A stretch of DNA of 62,746 nt, taken from JAUVUV01 sp964548275 (GTDB taxonomy: Bacteria; Gemmatimonadota; Glassbacteria; GWA2-58-10). This document shows, piece after piece, positions 62,524 to 62,746 of the stretch. The stretch covers positions 1 through 62,746 of the forward strand of contig CAZJQI010000021.1 in NCBI GenBank assembly GCA_964548275.1, in the 5' to 3' direction. The position numbers were made by a program, and so were the translations under genes. Position 1 is the first letter of the stretch. Every line of letters starts with the position of its first letter. A model generated the notes under the pieces. The model had not been told where the DNA came from. It worked only from the letters and a program-made list of their open reading frames with translations, and ran no database searches.

Positions 62524-62746
62524 ACTTTTATCTCCGACTGAGATAATTTCAATCCGCCACTCAGGCTGATAACAGCCCCAAATATAGATCGTGGCGCACT
62601 GCCAGTCAAGTTGCGGGGCCAGGCCTGAATATTCAACAAATCGGCTTCAGAAAAATTCAATCCAAATGAACTACTCCGCCCAAGCCGCGGAGTATCAGTG
62701 TGATTTTTGTGTGAATCCCTGAAATCCGTGATCCCGATTTCGGGTA

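Noticed and set aside
1..62746. CRISPR arrays, tRNA, rRNA and riboswitches
   Set aside because: I found no regularly spaced repeats of CRISPR type, no tRNA-like cloverleaf with CCA/TTC landmarks (the 43.2-kb cloverleaf lacks them) and no recognisable riboswitch.

Overview
The window looks like a piece of chromosome from an uncultured Gram-negative bacterium. Outer-membrane and envelope proteins are abundant: two TolC-type channels, a Wza-type polysaccharide exporter, several lipobox and Tat signals, and a curlin-like amyloid. Paired DUF3526-like ABC-2 permeases, Tat-exported Gfo/Idh, aldo-keto reductase and sulfatase-family enzymes, NtrC/OmpR regulators and PD40 propellers would fit an FCB-type or similar candidate phylum. 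This is an inference from gene content; no rRNA or tRNA gene was seen to place it.

Left part (1-10.7 kb). A frameshifted curlin-repeat gene, a HTH-receiver-PilZ protein, a small exopolysaccharide-export operon, and then a scrapyard of transferred DNA: an IS remnant with matching ends, a phage recombination module (Gp157, RusA) joined to the end of the exporter gene, an AT-rich uracil-DNA glycosylase, a truncated metallo-hydrolase, an IS256-type transposase tail and a second, broken RusA. Two Tat-exported oxidoreductases lie here, each preceded by a near-identical 136-bp leader that contains a sigma70-type promoter.

Centre (10.7-36 kb), the most striking part. On the minus strand a transcription unit starts with a TolC channel, a NEW3-like periplasmic protein with an adaptor-like helical hairpin, and one ABC ATPase. 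It continues into nine intact ABC-2 permeases and one permease fragment. The permeases fall into recognisable types in an alternating order (3-4-3-4, then 1-2-1-2-1'), as if heterodimer pairs had been duplicated in tandem. Divergently on the plus strand is one more type 3/type 4 pair, followed by a GAF-domain histidine kinase and an NtrC-type activator. Sigma54-like -24/-12 elements face both ways in the intergenic region. Nearly all permeases end in the same four residues, YDVR. I read this as one sigma54-controlled tripartite exporter with one ATPase and up to eleven exchangeable permeases; its substrate is unknown. A ChaN/EreA-like gene inside the array is interrupted by an in-frame amber codon. 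Copies of a dispersed hairpin repeat lie in the array in opposite orientation, with a third copy at 43.2 kb carrying a cloverleaf-like structure.

Right part (36-62.7 kb). A lipoprotein with glycosidase-like features, a membrane kinase/OmpR regulator pair with helically phased TTTxACA boxes also found before a PD40 propeller gene, a group of secreted proteins (isomerase-like, sulfatase-like with Thr at the catalytic position, metallo-hydrolase, CBM9-like), a GHMP kinase, a second TolC, FKBP, transglutaminase, galactokinase, a sodium-solute symporter, apt, an M23 peptidase and acylphosphatase. Two tiny membrane-peptide genes and a broken monooxygenase gene lie between them.
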